Positions 1-10,562 of a stretch of DNA of 64,000 bases are shown piece after piece; positions within the stretch are counted from its first letter, which is position 1, and the number at the start of each line of letters is the position of its first letter. The DNA is from Sodiomyces alkalinus F11 (lineage: Eukaryota > Ascomycota > Sordariomycetes > Glomerellales > Plectosphaerellaceae). The DNA is taken from NCBI RefSeq assembly GCF_003711515.1, contig NW_021167080.1, positions 3,570,155 through 3,634,154 on the forward strand. Direction: 5' to 3'. The notes beneath the pieces were generated by a model. That model saw only the letters and a list, made by a program, of their open reading frames with translations. It searched no databases and was not told the origin of the DNA. Made by a program: the position numbers and the translations under genes.

Positions 1-59
1 TTTAAATATAAAAAAACCCCCCAGATGCCCATCTACAGACAACTTGCAAAATCTCTGGC

Positions 60-1756
60 TCAAGAGGACATGTTCATGGTGAGTTCGGGAAAAAATCTCG
101 ACAGCTTGTTGGGGTGACCGATCCCCTGTCCTGGGTCCCCCGCCACATTTTCCGAGTCGCTATCATCCGCGGCAGAATGGATTTCTTCGGCGGACGGTAG
201 AGATCTCCGTTTTACTTTGATGTTTCCTTGCACTTGAGGGCGTGGCGCGGCAGTCTGACCTCCCGCTCCCGATAGAGGCGTAACGGATCTTATATCCGCC
301 GCCGGGGGAGGAGCAGACAGATCGCGCAGCCCAGTAGCCGATCTGGTCTTGGGCAGCCTGGGGACAGCAGAGGCTGTTGCGTCTCCCGTTACGCGGCCGT
401 GAGAGACACCAAAAGGTATTGTCGGGCCGAGAATCTTCTTTTGGGAGACTTCGGAACCTGTGGACATGTTCGGCATGGACGTCGCTAAAATGTTGGATGT
501 CTTTTCATTCGCCGTCAGGCCTTTGGCTTGCACAAAGGCACTTGACCTGACATGGTAGGGACTCCGGTCATAGAACCTGTCAATGATGGGATGCACCATG
601 ACGGTCTGGTTATGGATGGTTAGGATGGAGTTGGTGGGGACATTGACCCAGTTCTCTAAAGGGGGGGGGTGTCAGCAACCGTTACTCGCTCAACGTTCCG
701 CGTGTCAGACGGGGACTCACCTCTCTCGAAGGTCAACGGTTCGCTAGCGACGAGGACAATATCGGCTCCCTTGTCACGACGTTCCATCTGATAGTTGGTG
801 TCACTCGGAGACGTGGTCCTCCTCTCCCATTCCGTCCCGGACGAGTAATATAAACTGGCCGCCTCGTCCGTGGCGCTGTTGATGTACCGCGTGCAGATGA
901 TACTGTGACCATCGCTGACGGCAAAGTTGAGCAAGCTTCTGGTATCCACGTTTTCCGCTTGGATAGTGCTCTCGGGGATTTGATCGATGAGTTCGTTGAT
1001 CAGAGCGATCGTCTTCAACACGGCTGTTCGGAGAACGGTGGGGCCAAAGCCGTTCTCGGGTTGGGAGCTGGGATCGTGACCCATCCGCTCAAGCGCGTCG
1101 AGAAAGAGGGCAAACGCCCATTCGCTGTCGGTGCCGCCAGAAACGCCCAAGTACCACTTATCAGCCAGTCTCTCGGCGAGCCTCCTCTTGATGTATTTCC
1201 AGCCTCCTAGACCTCCGTTGTGCATCCACATGAGGCTGCCATGGCAGAAAGGGTGGCAATTGTCTTCGCTCAGGGATCCTTCAGTCGTGGCTCGGACATG
1301 TGCGAATATGAGACGGGACGCGGTCTTGAAGGCAATTCGATGGAGATTGGTGCAGTTCCAAACGGGGATCGTCGATGTGAATAGGCAAGGCGCTTGGCCC
1401 AGTTTCGGGTCCGTATAGAAGCCGATGCCGAAACCGTCTGCGTTATTCTGTCCCCTCCGAGTGTCCTGTGGCGGAAAGAAGTTAGAAGATATGACCCCTG
1501 GACATGGAGCTTTGGCGGTGCAACGAAGGGGCCAAGGGGCGTACCAATCTCAAGCGTGAGTCGAAAGACTGCTTAAGGATGGAATGTGTAGGGTCCAGAA
1601 TGAGCTTGGAAAGAAGGATCTCATCACTTCCACGGTATACCTACGCCGACGCCCGTCAGTAAAGCATTCAGCGGCATGAGTAACTGAGAAAGGGGGGCCG
1701 GCCGGGGGGGGGGGGGGGGGGGGGGGGAAGGGTCGACGAACCAGGAACCTGCACAT
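60..1756 (-). CDS. DUG3: Dug3-type class-II glutamine amidotransferase (glutathione degradation)
   Basis: Four exons (1742-1756, 1545-1640, 721-1465, 60-655) join to 483 aa. The 15-nt first exon encodes MCRFL and the next begins VYRGSDEILLSKLI, the start of the fungal Dug3 family. The start is set by the Cys directly after Met, the expected N-terminal nucleophile of class-II amidotransferases. Further family marks are GFGIGFYT, an MWMHNGGLGGW block and the HPIIDRFYDRSPYHVR block. A low-complexity Ser/Pro-rich tail follows, making it longer than yeast Dug3 (about 357 aa). In yeast, Dug3 acts with the Dug2 peptidase in cytosolic glutathione breakdown; that role is inferred here by homology. It diverges from MGM1 across about 1 kb. 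Two introns carry long C tracts on the coding strand. Confidence 0.93.
1704..1727. repeat. 24-base poly-G/poly-C homopolymer in DUG3 intron 1
   Basis: An uninterrupted run of 24 G (C on the coding strand) lies inside the first DUG3 intron, just after the donor. A 10-base G run (660-669) also forms the pyrimidine tract before the last DUG3 exon. Both are prone to length error and slippage. Confidence 0.95.
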
Positions 1757-2813
1757 GCTGAGTGGCAATCAATGTCGCGTTTGGTGAAACTCGAGCTGTC
1801 CTGAGCATAGGTTGCCGGAGTTTCCAGGAAAACCAATGTAAATATGGAAGTTGAAGGAGGGAAGAGCTAGGCTTATATGGAGTGGTAGTAGGATGGAAGG
1901 ATGATGTTGTCTTCCATGCAATACCCCAATCAACGCCCGAGGAATATGTAGTTTGCGCGCCGGGAAAATAAAATGAAATGCGCCTAGCAAAACACGGTAT
2001 GTGCTGTGGCCAGGCTGGCTGTCGCAAGCTGGGTCGGGGATCGATTTCGGGCAAGGCGGTAGCAATGGCGCAATCGCGTCTAAGTCGGGTCTAATTCCAA
2101 CGTTGAAGCGGTGGGACAAAATAGGAGTCAGGAAAGAAGGGTCGAAGAGCCACAAGCCGCAGGTTTTTTTCTTCTTCGTTCTTCGGGCGTCCCGCCTTAG
2201 GCTCTGGCCAAGCAACGGTCTCGGACGTTCAGCTCAGGGGCAAGGAACGATGTTTGTATGTGAATGGCCGAGAAGTGAGTCAGGTTGTGCTACCTCGAGA
2301 TCGATTAGATGAGCTGGACGTGGCGTCTCCGAAGTGCTCCGTACCTATGGCGCCTGCAGGGGTCCTAGAGTGACATGCGGGTAAGCTATGACGCCAGCGA
2401 TAGGAAGTTAAAGGAGCGATATCGGTCTACGGGGTAGGAACCAACGGAGGAGTACTTCGTACGGATACGGGGAAATACTTTGTACCTTATGTACCTGTGT
2501 GCCTATGTGTACTTGGCCCCACATCAGTTTCATGACGGTAATTGCAGTTTCGACACGACCCGCCGCCTGACTCAAACGTACCTTTCTCGTACAGGTTCAC
2601 CTCACGGACATGTACAAGGCGTCGACCCACCGGAGTCCAACATCACGAGTTACGGAGTACCTGGTTTCGAGTTTGGTAGCCGAACTTTCCATCACCACTA
2701 TTACCGCCACACCTCCATCACCTCAATTCTGAGCACAACTTCCTGTGCTGTATGTGCAAATTACTCTTCCATATTTACGGAGTGTCGCCCGCGTAACCTG
2801 CTATTCCGGCAGC
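1757..2813. promoter_or_regulatory. Divergent intergenic region DUG3/MGM1
   Basis: No coding potential was recognised. It must hold both upstream regions. One TACGGAGTAC word lies at 2651-2660. No clear TATA box was assigned. Confidence 0.5.
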
Positions 2814-5702
2814 ATGAGCGGACGGCTACTCGCCATGGGCTTCTTGCCCTCGACGCGCCGCGCCGCCCTCCAGGCCGTACGTCAATATCACCGCCTTCCC
2901 GACGGCGGTCTGCTCCGAGCTGATGCTGCGATTCGAGCTATGCGTCGCCGCATGTTTTTTCCTGGAAACGCCTTTCATAATGCCGTCGCCGTTCGAAACG
3001 CCTCGTTTGCTCGACTTATTCCCAAGCTGGTGTTGAAATTCGCCCGAGTCCCCGCCATGTTCGGCGGTCTGGCCATCGGCACTTTCGCTTGGGTTCAATA
3101 CCAAGCTCATCGTAGGTGGACCCTTCTTCCCGTCGTCGATTTTGGGCCTGAGCCTGACAGCCTATGACCATCAGAACTCAGCAACAGCGCGTGGGACTTC
3201 GTCTCCAAGACAGCAGACGGTCTGTCCGACACAGCAGCGAGCTTCTACGGCGGTGCACGGGACGTCGCGGACCAAACGAAGAGAGGGTGGGAAGCCACGA
3301 AAGAACAATTCGAAACCCCGGAATGGCTCCTGAAGATACTGCGAATCCATGAGGATATTGGAACAGGCGAGGGCGGATCCGACGGGCCGGGAGGAGAACC
3401 ACCTCGCCAAAGCAGAGCTGGTGCAGCCTTGGCTGTTGGAGCTGCCGCAGCCTATGGGCACGATCAGTCCTCCGAAGACGACTCCCGCGAGCCCCGAGAG
3501 GTTGCCAAGGACGATCAGATGATGCTTCTGACCAAGAAGATGATTGAGATCCGGAACATGCTTCAGAAAGTCGGCCAGTCCAGCACCCTCACCCTTCCGT
3601 CTATTGTCGTAATCGGGTCCCAGTCGTCTGGGAAGAGCTCTGTGCTCGAAGCAATTGTTGGCCACGAGTTTCTGCCCAAAGGCTCTAACATGGTGACCCG
3701 GCGTCCGATCGAACTTACTCTCGTCAACACCCCCGACTCGACAGCAGAATATGGAGAGTTTCCCGACCTCGGCCTGCGGCGTATCACCGATTTTTCTTCG
3801 ATCCAGAGGACCCTGACCGAGTTGAACATGGCTGTTCCGGATTCGGAGTGTGTCTCGGATGATCCTATCCACCTGACTGTTTATTCTCCCCATGTTCCCG
3901 ACCTCTCCTTGATCGATTTACCTGGATATATCCAGGTAGTAGGGAAGAATCAGCCTCTGGAGCTCAAACAGAAAATATCCGAGCTCTGCGACAAGTACAT
4001 ACAACCACCCAATGTCATCTTGGCGATATCAGCAGCCGATGTCGATCTCGCAAACTCGACATCCCTTCGGGCGAGCCGTCGAGTAGACCCGCGGGGTGAG
4101 CGTACCATTGGCGTGATTACAAAAATGGACCTGGTCGATGCGTCAAGGGGCGCTGCCATTCTCGGGGACAAGCAGTATCCTCTCCGGCTTGGGTATGTTG
4201 GTGTCGTGTCTAGAGCGCCGCAAACCACTGGGTTGTTCAGGACGGGCCCTAGCAACCTTATGTCGGCAATATCCAAGAACGAGAACGCATTTTTCTCTGC
4301 TCACCCGTTAGAGTTCGGCGAGGGCTCCGGCGCAAACGTGGGCACCACGACTCTGAGGAAGAAGCTCATGACGGTCCTCGAGCAGACCATGTCGGCCAGT
4401 CTACAATCAACAAGCGACGCCATCAAGCAGGAGTTGGAGGAGGCGACATACGAATTCAAAGTTCAGTACAATGACCGACCATTGTCGGCCGAATCCTACC
4501 TGGCCGAGAGCCTGGACGCGTTCAAACATTCATTCAAGCAGTTCACCGAGGAGTTTGGAAGAGCGCAGATGCATGAAATCCTCAAGCGTGAGTTGGATCA
4601 GAAGGTTTTCGACCTCCTAGCGGCGAGGTATTGGAACAAGCCGATTTCCGATCTCTCGCCCGCTCGCCCAGAGCCGGATAGCCTTGCCGACTTGCCTAGA
4701 GCTGATCCGAATTCACTATATTGGCGCCGTCAGCTCGACGCATCTACTTCCGCTCTGACAAAGCTTGGTGTTGGCCGACTGGGGACTACCGTGGTTGCGT
4801 CATCCATACAAGCCCAAATCGATCGACTGATAGGAAAGTCCGTGTTCGCGTCGCACCCTTTCGCTCGTCAGGCGATAACGGAGGCTGCATCGACTATTCT
4901 GAACGAACGATTTTACAGCACAAGTGACCAGGTTGAGAACTCCATAAAGCCCTACAAGTTCGACATCGACATAGACGAAAGGGAATGGGGCAAGGGCAGG
5001 GAACATGCCGGAGTGTTGCTCAAGAAAGAATTGCAGGATTGTGAAACCGCCCTCAAAGGAATCGAGGGTGCTGTTGGCGGCCGCAGGAAGTTGAAGGAGG
5101 TTATGAACTTCGTGGATAAGGCGCGGAAAGGCGACATCGTGGTAGAGGGCGACGGACACAGCGGGGCTGGGGGCTTCAGTGCTGCCCTGCTAGCAAAAGG
5201 TATGCAACCGCCGTATAACAAACCCCGGCGGGAAGGTGTAGAGAGACACCCCACTAACGTTTATCCAGGCCGAGAGGCGGCTTTCCTCCGCGACCGCGCC
5301 GACATCATCAAGATGCGGATGATGGCCGTGAAGTCCAAGCAATGTGCCAACTTGACGAACAAATACTACTGTCCCGAGGTCTTCCTCGACGCCGTAGCGA
5401 CGAAACTAGCCTCGACAGCCGTGCTCTTCCTTAACGTTGAGCTCCTCTCCGAGTTCTATTACAACTTTCCGAGAGAGCTGGACCTCCGGCTCGGCCGACA
5501 CCTGAGTGACGAGGAGGTCGAGAAGTTCGCCAAGGAGGATCCCAAGATCAGGAAACACCTCGAGGTTATCCGGCGAAAAGAGCTCCTGGAGCTCGTTCTC
5601 GAGAAGATGGAGAGTCTGAGACAGCTGGAGGGCCGGGAAAGGACACAGGACCAAGCGGCCCTGAAGGAGGACAAGGATAGGGGCCGCTGGGGACTTTTCT
5701 AA
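2814..5702 (+). CDS. MGM1: Mgm1/OPA1-type mitochondrial dynamin-like GTPase
   Basis: Three exons (2814-3111, 3175-5199, 5269-5702) give 918 aa. The N-terminus is Arg-rich and mitochondrial-presequence-like. A hydrophobic segment follows (MFGGLAIGTFAWVQYQA, about residues 83-99), then a second Ala-rich stretch (GAALAVGAAAAYG), fitting the two-segment layout in which rhomboid cleavage makes long and short forms. The GTPase domain shows GSQSSGKS (about residue 247), TRRPIELT, DLPGYIQV and TKMD. Middle and effector regions run to the C-terminus. It mediates inner-membrane fusion and cristae shape in this family. The second intron (5200-5268) has a CTAAC branch site and restores the conserved AKGREAAF join. 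It is 69 nt without a stop, so unspliced RNA would stay in frame. Convergent with the Zrg17-like gene. Confidence 0.95.
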
Positions 5703-6168
5703 GAGCACTACCAGGAGAGCTCTTACCTTAGTGGCTCCACTTTCTCTGTTCATGTGTTACGAATGGTTGGGTTCAAGGCGTTTTTAGGGGTTCCGGGCTA
5801 TTCGAGGTTGTGACCCGTCGTTCGCGCACGTTGCGCTTCTCTATTCCTTCTCCAATCCTCTATGCCTCTCTTTTACTGTCACTTGCCCCTAGTCTACCAA
5901 CTCTTTGGGGGGGATACCAAAGGCCACACCGGCCTCAACTATAACTATAGTAGATAGAACCATGTACTTCCAGATATTATACCCTGCTCGATTGTTATGC
6001 GGCATATCGCTATAATTTGATTCACTTCATATATCGCGCCGAAAACGGCTGTCCCCGTTGTGGCTCATGAAAAACATGTGTTTGTGGCTTATTCTCATGG
6101 TGTATCTTATATGCATCGTAAATGGCCCTTGAGCTACCCAAATATGCAGTGTACTTTAAAATGCTCCT
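5703..6168. other. Convergent 3' region between MGM1 and ZRG17-like gene
   Basis: 466 bp holding the two 3' UTRs. No ORF of note was seen. AT-rich stretches around 5940-6160 are plausible polyadenylation signals, but none was assigned exactly. Confidence 0.5.
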
Positions 6169-7446
6169 TCAATTCGATTCGACGCTCGTCTGAATGGTGA
6201 CCTCCCATCGCAAGCTGGAGCCGCGGCCGTAACCCTCGCCAAGTCGGTTCTGGATCATCGAAGTGATCTTGCTACGCAGTTTGCTAATGATCCCTTCGTC
6301 GCAGCCCCGCGCAACGCAGATCTTGAGGTTGGCCACGCAGAGACCGTAGTGCACCTGCCAGAACTGGGCCTCCTCAATACGCGAGACATTAGGTTCGGCC
6401 TCTATGTCGCGGAGGACAGGGGAGACGTCGCCATGATATGACATGAGAAGCATGGAGGCCTGGGCGGCGCCAAGCTGAGCGCCCAACGCGAACATGGCGC
6501 AGGCGATGGCGGCGCAGAGGGCGCGGTCCCAGTGGCTGGGCGATCCGGGGAGGAGGGGCAGGAGAAGAAGGAGGATGGAGAAGAAGATGGTGAGGACGTG
6601 GAAGACGTTGGTGAAGTGGTGGGAGAGGATGGAGAGCCAGGAGGAGCGCATGATGCGGGCAATCCGGGCGTGGTTCTTGACCCAGTAGGCCGACACGAGG
6701 GTGCTGAATATCCCGGCACAGGCGACCCATTCAAGTTCGCCCGAGGGGACGTACTGGTGGGAATGGTCGTGATGAGGCTCGTGGCCGCCCTTGGTGTCAA
6801 GCCAGTGCTTCAGACCGTGGGAGACAAGGTCGAAGCCGCCGAAAAGCAGAAAGATAGACATGGCGAACCCGGCGATGACCTCGGCGCGCTCGAGACCGAA
6901 GGGGTGGCGGATGCTGCTGCGGCGCCAGACCTCGAAGTTGCCGAGGACGTCGACGGCGACGCAGATGAGGGCACTGCCGGCGTCGAAGAAGACGAGGTGC
7001 GACAGGGCCATGATTCCGAGCGAGCCCCTGGAGCGGAAGAACAGGAACGCGGCCACGGCCACGTGGCAGAGCGACCAGTACAGGCTATGCCACTGCTCTG
7101 TGGTCATGCGCTCGCGGGCTTCCTTCAGGGTCGGAATGGGCAGCGATGCAGGGAGGACGGGAGGCGGGCGCGGTGGTGGCTCTTTGAAGATGTGATGTTG
7201 GGCGGAGATGGAACTGTGTTTGTACCGGTGGCCGCGACGCTGTCCGATATTCTGGGGACAATATGGGTCGAAGTCAGCATCAACAGACTTCAACGATAGG
7301 CCGGGGGAGCAAGAGAGTGCGTGGGAAGGTAGGACACGAACCGACTTGATGGGCGTGGTGGAGATGACTTGCGTCTTGAAATTGAACGGACTCGGGATGG
7401 GCGAGTCGAGCCCGCCATCGGCAGAGGGAGGCCCGTCGTCTGCCAT
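6169..7446 (-). CDS. ZRG17: Zrg17-like cation-diffusion-facilitator (zinc transporter subunit)
   Basis: Exons 7342-7446 and 6169-7251 give 395 aa. The splice (donor GTTCGT, branch GCTGAC, acceptor CCCCAG) joins TPIKS to NIGQRRGHRYKHSS, a block typical of the family. Six hydrophobic segments follow, with a His-rich loop (GGHEPHHDHSHQ) before the fifth. The metal-site positions look altered: the TM2 block reads DAGSALIC instead of the usual DAxHxxxD, and TM5 has HHFTN instead of HxxxD. This fits Zrg17/ZnT6-type subunits, which need an active partner (Msc2/Cis4) for zinc import into the ER or Golgi. The 90-nt intron is stop-free and of 3n length. Partner dependence is inferred from the family. 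Confidence 0.88.
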   Translation of the reverse strand: MADDGPPSADGGLDSPIPSPFNFKTQVISTTPIKSVRVLPSHALSCSPGLSLKSVDADFDPYCPQNIGQRRGHRYKHSSISAQHHIFKEPPPRPPPVLPASLPIPTLKEARERMTTEQWHSLYWSLCHVAVAAFLFFRSRGSLGIMALSHLVFFDAGSALICVAVDVLGNFEVWRRSSIRHPFGLERAEVIAGFAMSIFLLFGGFDLVSHGLKHWLDTKGGHEPHHDHSHQYVPSGELEWVACAGIFSTLVSAYWVKNHARIARIMRSSWLSILSHHFTNVFHVLTIFFSILLLLLPLLPGSPSHWDRALCAAIACAMFALGAQLGAAQASMLLMSYHGDVSPVLRDIEAEPNVSRIEEAQFWQVHYGLCVANLKICVARGCDEGIISKLRSKITSMIQNRLGEGYGRGSSLRWEVTIQTSVESN

Positions 7447-8677
7447 GATGGAGAGCAGAGCCCAAGCAGGCTCGGATTAGAAGCAAAGGGGAAGGTCGGG
7501 GTCCGGGTCCGGGTCCGGGTCGCCGTCGTTGCGTCGTTGTCGCGGTCGTGAGGGTTGAGACCTGTCTCTCCCACGACGGCCTGAGAAACGAGGGAAGTTT
7601 GTTGCCTCCGGGGCTGCGATCGATGAAAGCCTGGCTCAGAATAACCAGCTAATCGTACTGGTATTAATAGTACCGGAGCCGGAATCGGTGCCGAAGCTGG
7701 AATCTGGCGTCATATCCAGACTGGTGCGAGACCGCTTGGAATTCGTGTGCCGCTGCCATGGGAGCGGCTTTCTGATTCCTCCAAATTTCTGCATTACATA
7801 ATCCGCCGTCTCTATGGTTGGCTAGGCTGATGTACCTTACACGCTTGATGATGTATCTTATTCCTTCTACAAGTCTACCTTCCCACAGAATATATACCTA
7901 CTCTGAAAGCTTTATAGCTACTTTAGGTGGGTGGCGTAATGTATAATTATCTAACTGAAGCTGATTATATCTTGGCGCGTGATGATCGCCCGTAAATCAA
8001 CTAATCAGTCACTGCCACTTGCGTTCCTCTTTCCTGATATTTATCGTTTTCATCCAAAAGCAGAGCGGTTGGCACTTTAGATTTTAACCGAAGTTTGAGG
8101 TTCACGAATGGCAAGCCCGAAACCTTGCTTGGGTCGCTGCTTTCGAGAGGTATTTATGTACACGGTACGTGTGGGGATCCCTGCAGAACGAACAATCTTA
8201 AAATGCATGACAGGTCCCAATTGCGTTTCTCTAAATCCCTGATTTCTCGGTAGCCTTAGATATTGTGGAGTGTTAGCGGTCCAGCTTTTACTTATGATCA
8301 TGCCCCGCCCCTCACTCTGGCGGATTAATCCACTTCTGACCAGCATCACAAGGCTTGCGAGAACAACCTATCATTATCATGGCGATAATGTCTAGACCTG
8401 AATCTTCACGTATTGTTGCACTGGTCAATTCGATCTGAACTCAGTCTACAATCCCGGCGAGGACGAGGTCTTCACTTGTGCAGTCATTTATATCTCCACC
8501 TATGTTGGTGTCGTTTTTGCTTAGGTGATAAGTTGGGAGCGGCGAGGCTGAGAACCACGGCGAACCGTTTCCTGAAGAAACGAGAGCCTCAATTCTTCAT
8601 TCCTGACATTGGGACATATGTTTACAAGGACATTCTAAATAAAGTAAGCACTATGTGAACCTCATTCAGGGGGTCGG
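7447..8677. other. Intergenic region upstream of ZRG17-like gene
   Basis: 1.2 kb without a supported gene. It holds a GGGTCC hexamer repeat (about 7498-7521) close to the ZRG17 start and the 16-nt word ATTACATAATCCGCCG at 7793-7808, also found at 36713-36728. The section from 7800 to 8050 is AT-rich. A 90-codon minus ORF at 8077-8349 resembles nothing I know. Confidence 0.5.
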
Positions 8678-9537
8678 TCAATGTCGCCCAGGACTTCGGC
8701 GAGAAGACGAAGACCGAGAGCGTCGAAGTGGTTCCCTTTCGAAAATGAACAGAAACTCGTGCCCATCCGGTAGCTGACCCAGCGGCCACTGCTCCTCCTC
8801 TTGAAGTACAGAAAGAGCTTCTAGTGGCTCTGCGTGGTCCACGAAAAATTGCGAATTCGCACCTACGACCATTCCACTGTTATCTTCGGGGTGGAAAAGT
8901 CGACCAACTATTTCTGCATCTCTGATGTAGCCGATAGGGGACTGTGATATGACACCGGCCGCATGGTTGCGAGCGAAGTCGAGTGAAGTATTTGCGAGTG
9001 ACAGATCCGTTGAGTCATAAATTTTAGCAGATAAACTTGTCACACGAATCGCTTTCATCAAAACGTCGACGTACCTCCGAATGCCTTCACGAGGGCCTTG
9101 CATGCAGCGGGGTGAGAGCTCATGATCCCGAAAACTTCATCCTTCTCGTCGAACAGACTGAGGAGTAGGGTAGTTGCGAGGCGGCGTTCTCTGTATTTTC
9201 GGTGGACGACGAGCTGGGTGATCCATAACACTTGACGGCCTAGGTGTGTCCAACGACAGGCGAAAGCGTGACCAGCCAGTTCACCACCGATAGTGACCTG
9301 AGCGTATGCAGTATTGGAATGGACAGGAAGGCATTGGGCTCGAAGGCGTGCGGCACTTATTTTAACACGATTTCCTGTGAATATTTAGCGATAGACCTTT
9401 GCATCAGTGACCGGACGGAACTTGCCTGTTCTTCTTGCCTGTTGGCCAGTTGGAAATGCGCCCCAAACACCATAGTTGTTACTAAACAGAGTGGTTGCCT
9501 GTTCGAGCATATCCTCTGTGACCTCCTCGCCAGACAT
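8678..9537 (-). pseudogene. GNAT-family N-acetyltransferase-like gene, reading frame broken
   Basis: Two exons read cleanly. Exon 9426-9537 begins MSGEEVTEDMLEQATTLFS. Exon 9075-9374 encodes RVKISAARLRAQCLP, then LWITQLVVHRKYRERRLATT, a GNAT motif-A-like acetyl-CoA loop, and SSHPAACKALVKAFGG. They join through a GC-AG intron (9375-9425, donor CAG/GCAAGT). The conserved C-terminal part (LDFARNHAAG, SPIGYIRDAE, FFVDHAEPLEAL, LPDGHEFLF) lies at about 8690-9010 in another frame. From the donor-like GTACGT at 9074, the only AG that keeps frame would leave a 23-nt intron, too short to be likely. A frameshift or lost splice site therefore separates the halves. The substrate is unknown. It may be a recent pseudogene, a sequencing error or a working gene with odd splicing. 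Confidence 0.6.
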
Positions 9538-10562
9538 CGATGTGACTTGCTTGAACATCATCACCAATTAGCCGAGATAGGTTTCTCTTCTTTCAAGACA
9601 TGGACAGAGTCTTGGTCGGAGAATCTGAGGGCTCGGGCTTCTTTGAGGATTTATACTGATGAGCTGGGTTGGTACGGTTGCGGGGTTAGCATCCGTGCTC
9701 TGACCTGAGAGGCAGGTCAGGTGGGTGGAGAGCTTATTATAAGCTTCCAAGGTAAAACTGTGTCGGCTCGGCACCGCCGAGACCGCCCGTTTGTGTCGTA
9801 TTGGTAGAGACTATGCCTGACATATCTCAGCAGGCTTAAACCTTTCCTAAGGCATGTGGAGGAAGGTGGAGGTGGCGGCCTCGGCTTTTGTGGTATTCTC
9901 TTTGATGTATTATACGCTATGCATGGAAATGCGTAGCATTGACTTAGGCCCGTTCACACTTTCACCTAGTTAGTGAAAATGTCGTATGGGCATATGACCA
10001 CAAGTGGTTATCCTACTGTCGTGGCTATCCTACTGTCGTGGCTATCCTACTGTCGTGGCTATCCTACTGTCGTGGCTATCCTACTGTCAAGCACCAACTT
10101 ACCGTATTGACCCTGCAAGTTCGACAAAGGCCCAAAACTTGGCGCCCCACCGATTACGACCTTATTTCGAATTAACCAATGAAACGAAGGAATTTTATAA
10201 GGTAGTCGATTATTAAGGCTACCATGGGAGATATGTAGAGGGTTACCGGGATACATAATCTCCGATCGATTTAGACTGCGTGGGGAAGTGGGTATTTTTA
10301 ACGTAAGCAGAAAAGAGCCTTTATCGACCTTGCAGGGTCAATACGGTATAAGGGTTGGTGAGGAACGAACACCAGATAAGTGGGGCGGGCACGGGTACGT
10401 ACTCGATCAACATCAAGAAGCTCAGAACTCCGCCTTCCAGACAGGTGGACTGCAGTTTCGTTATATTCGCGTCTGCCAGACTCAATTCTTTCGCCATATC
10501 TGAACCCAAGTACTACTGATTTATCCTTTGCCGAATGACCACACCACTATTGTCTTCACGGC
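9538..10562. other. Intergenic region with tandem repeat
   Basis: About 1 kb between the GNAT-like gene and the two-TM gene. No coding sequence was recognised. It contains the 17-bp tandem array listed separately. Confidence 0.5.
10004..10088. repeat. Tandem array, five 17-bp units
   Basis: The unit GTGGCTATCCTACTGTC is repeated five times head to tail without spacers. Only the first copy differs (T for C at unit position 5). The near identity suggests recent expansion. Confidence 0.95.

Noticed and set aside
3171..3893. 240-codon minus-strand open frame
   Set aside because: Opposite the MGM1 GTPase region; no recognisable domain.
6532..7299. 255-codon plus-strand open frame rich in Asp/Gly/Glu
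   Set aside because: Antisense shadow of the ZRG17-like gene, which has clear membrane helices and family motifs in the other direction.
10004..10088. Possible CRISPR array
   Set aside because: The repeat units are directly adjacent with no spacers, and the host is a eukaryote.
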